From Tridacna crocea (lineage: Eukaryota > Mollusca > Bivalvia > Cardiida > Cardiidae), in the NCBI GenBank assembly GCA_943736015.1, contig OX031062.1, positions 31,221,462 to 31,285,461 on the forward strand: 64,000 nucleotides of DNA, written 5' to 3'. Below, piece after piece: positions 1-64,000 of the stretch. The first letter of the stretch is position 1, and the number at the start of each line of letters is the position of its first letter. The notes below the pieces were generated by a model. That model had not been told where the DNA came from. It was given only the letters and a program-made list of their open reading frames with translations, and did not search any database. The position numbers were made by a program, and so were the translations under genes.

Positions 1-167
1 CAAAATAAAAGTGACTGAAAATTTGAAATTTGTTTTTGAAGGGTAGAAAACATTGTGGGAAAAGGAGAAAATGCTGGCTACCAGCATTTTCTTCTTTTCC
101 CACAATGTTTTCTAAAGCCTTCCTTCTCAGGGTCATCAAAGGTAGCGATTGTGTGGTAATGGGTTAA
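1..167 (-). mobile_element. TTAA-1 MITE, cut by window edge
   Basis: Contains part of the long arm, the full palindrome around GCTGGCTACCAGC and the short arm ending GGTAATGGGTTAA at 164-167. Its outer long-arm end is beyond position 1. Confidence 0.85.
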
Positions 168-274
168 AAAAGCAGACAAAAGCATTTCATCTTTTATTCA
201 GTGTGTTACAAACCTTTCTTTCTAAGTGTCAATAAAATTTGGTATCATTTGATGAAGATTTGAGGAGTAATTTA

Positions 275-62893
<62,619 letters not shown>

Positions 62894-63164
62894 CTGAAAA
62901 TAGACAAGCCAAAACAAAATTAATTTGTTCCTAGAAATATCAAAATACTTTGCATTCTAAAAATGTCACAAGTTAAAAAGAGCTTGATCAGTTAGTTACA
63001 GCACTACTGGTAGTGGGATCATTCTCAGTATTCAAGGTACAATACAAGATACATTACAATAACATTTTGTTATTTCAACCTTCACTGCAAAATATAGATT
63101 TTTAATAAACCTGATAAATTTAGCTTTTCTGAACATTGTCAGAATAGAAGAATTCTGGGTGTGA

Positions 63165-63312
63165 AGTGGAAGAAAACAGTATGGGAACAGAAGAAAATGC
63201 AGGTAACCATTTCACATCTAAAAAGCGTAAGTGCAGCTACATTCTAAATCGTAATCTGCACATGTTTTCAATTTGTACAACTCAAAATTTTTACGATTTT
63301 GTAAAGAGGTAA
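63165..63312 (+). mobile_element. TTAA-1 remnant
   Basis: GGAAGAAAACAGTATGGGAA, AATGCAGGTAACC, ATCTGCACATGTTTTCAATT and TTTTGTAAAGAGGTAAA. Confidence 0.55.
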
Positions 63313-63392
63313 ATTTTTCAACATAACTCATGTTGTGTATACCAAAGCGACTTGTTTCTAAAAGTGCATGAACATGCTGATTGTATACTGTT

Positions 63393-63623
63393 TTAACTTT
63401 TACCAAACAACAAAATTATACACTGGTCCAAATTGAAAGCATTTGCAGACGACAAAATAAATGTGACTGAAAAGTTGAAATTTGGTTTGGGAACAGTAGA
63501 AAACATTGTGGGAAAAGGAGAAAATGCTGGTTATCAGCCTTTTCTCCTTTTCCCACAACGTTTTCAAAAGCCTTATTTTTCAGGGTTGTTAAAAGTCGGG
63601 ATTGTGTGGTAAAAAAGAGTTAA
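63393..63623 (-). mobile_element. TTAA-1 MITE, full length
   Basis: TTAACTTTTACC left, TAAAAAAGAGTTAA right, good hairpin. Confidence 0.9.
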
Positions 63624-63674
63624 ACATCTTAGGTCTCATCATAACAGTCATTCAGCTTTCTATTTCTAAATCAC

Positions 63675-63785
63675 TTAATTCTTTTCTCACCTACATCAGA
63701 GGTGAGAGGTGAAATATTGCTGAAAGGAAGTTTGCCACAAGATGGGATCTAATTTGCAACCAACGGGTCACGAGTTTCTGCACAC
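63675..63785 (-). mobile_element. SINE remnant
   Basis: AGGTGAGAGGTGAAATATTG and TGAAAGGAAGTTTGCC match the 11335 copy (CGTGAGAGGCGAAAATATG, AGAAAGGAAGTTTGCC). Box B region degenerate. Confidence 0.55.
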
Positions 63786-64000
63786 GAAAAATTCCATAAC
63801 ATAGATTCTGATAAAAGAACTCATGATTTAAGAAGAGAAATACACTAGCCAATCCGACTCATCTATACACAAATGATATCCTTAAATTGATATGTAACTC
63901 ACTTTCAAAGTACATTTAACAGCTTTTTTCTTTCTCTAAATAATTTCCATTAGACAAAATGAAACATGGCGACAAGTGAAAAGCGCAAGGTGTAAAATAT

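Overview
The window is eukaryotic: AT-rich, with GT-AG introns, minisatellites, SINEs and very dense non-autonomous DNA transposons, and no operon-like gene packing. The one real gene runs leftward (minus strand) through the whole window. Twelve coding exons between 280 and 62893 join in frame into about 869 codons of a MAGI-type scaffold (membrane-associated guanylate kinase with WW and PDZ domains). The order is: end of the second WW domain, linker, PDZ1, PDZ2, a long Pro/Arg/Ser linker, PDZ3, PDZ4. PDZ0, the guanylate-kinase-like domain and WW1 should lie beyond the right edge, and PDZ5 and the C-terminus beyond the left edge. The repeat classes (tandem-array elements with subterminal inverted repeats, tRNA-headed SINEs) suggest a bivalve or other mollusc. 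That is inference, not proof.

Everything else is intron. By my reading about a third of the sequence consists of one expanded MITE group, called here TTAA-1. Complete copies are about 229 bp. They have TTAA at both ends, about 20-bp outer inverted repeats (TTAACCCTTTACC and variants), a short arm of about 50 bp, a near-perfect central palindrome of about 66 bp, and a long arm of about 110 bp with a conserved block (GCAAATGCTTTCAATTTGG). I list about 110 copies and fragments, including the sister subfamilies TTAA-2 and TTAA-3 and nested insertions. TTAA targets and CCCTTT-type ends fit the piggyBac superfamily. The strand given for a copy is + when its short arm lies at the lower coordinate.

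Layout: 0.3-0.45 kb, PDZ4 exon. 0.45-25.2 kb, a 24.7-kb intron with MITEs, a 31-bp minisatellite, two 156-bp-array elements, a GGCC-rich array, a 1.16-kb terminal-inverted-repeat element, SINEs and a GC-rich island. 25-31 kb, an exon-rich stretch (PDZ3/PDZ4, linker and a 32-bp microexon). 31-37 kb, an intron with 166-bp-array Helentron-like elements. 36.6-40.9 kb, PDZ1/PDZ2 exons. 41-61 kb, two large introns split by a 48-bp exon, with the region 48-58 kb poor in MITEs. 61-63 kb, a linker exon and the WW2 exon.

The most interesting material is the TTAA-1 group. Its hairpin arms change in concert between copies. Copies are chained end to end through single shared TTAA sites, mostly in inverted orientation. 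One TTAA-2 copy sits inside a TTAA-1 hairpin with a clean TTAA duplication. Several copies end 15-30 nt from splice sites of the host gene.
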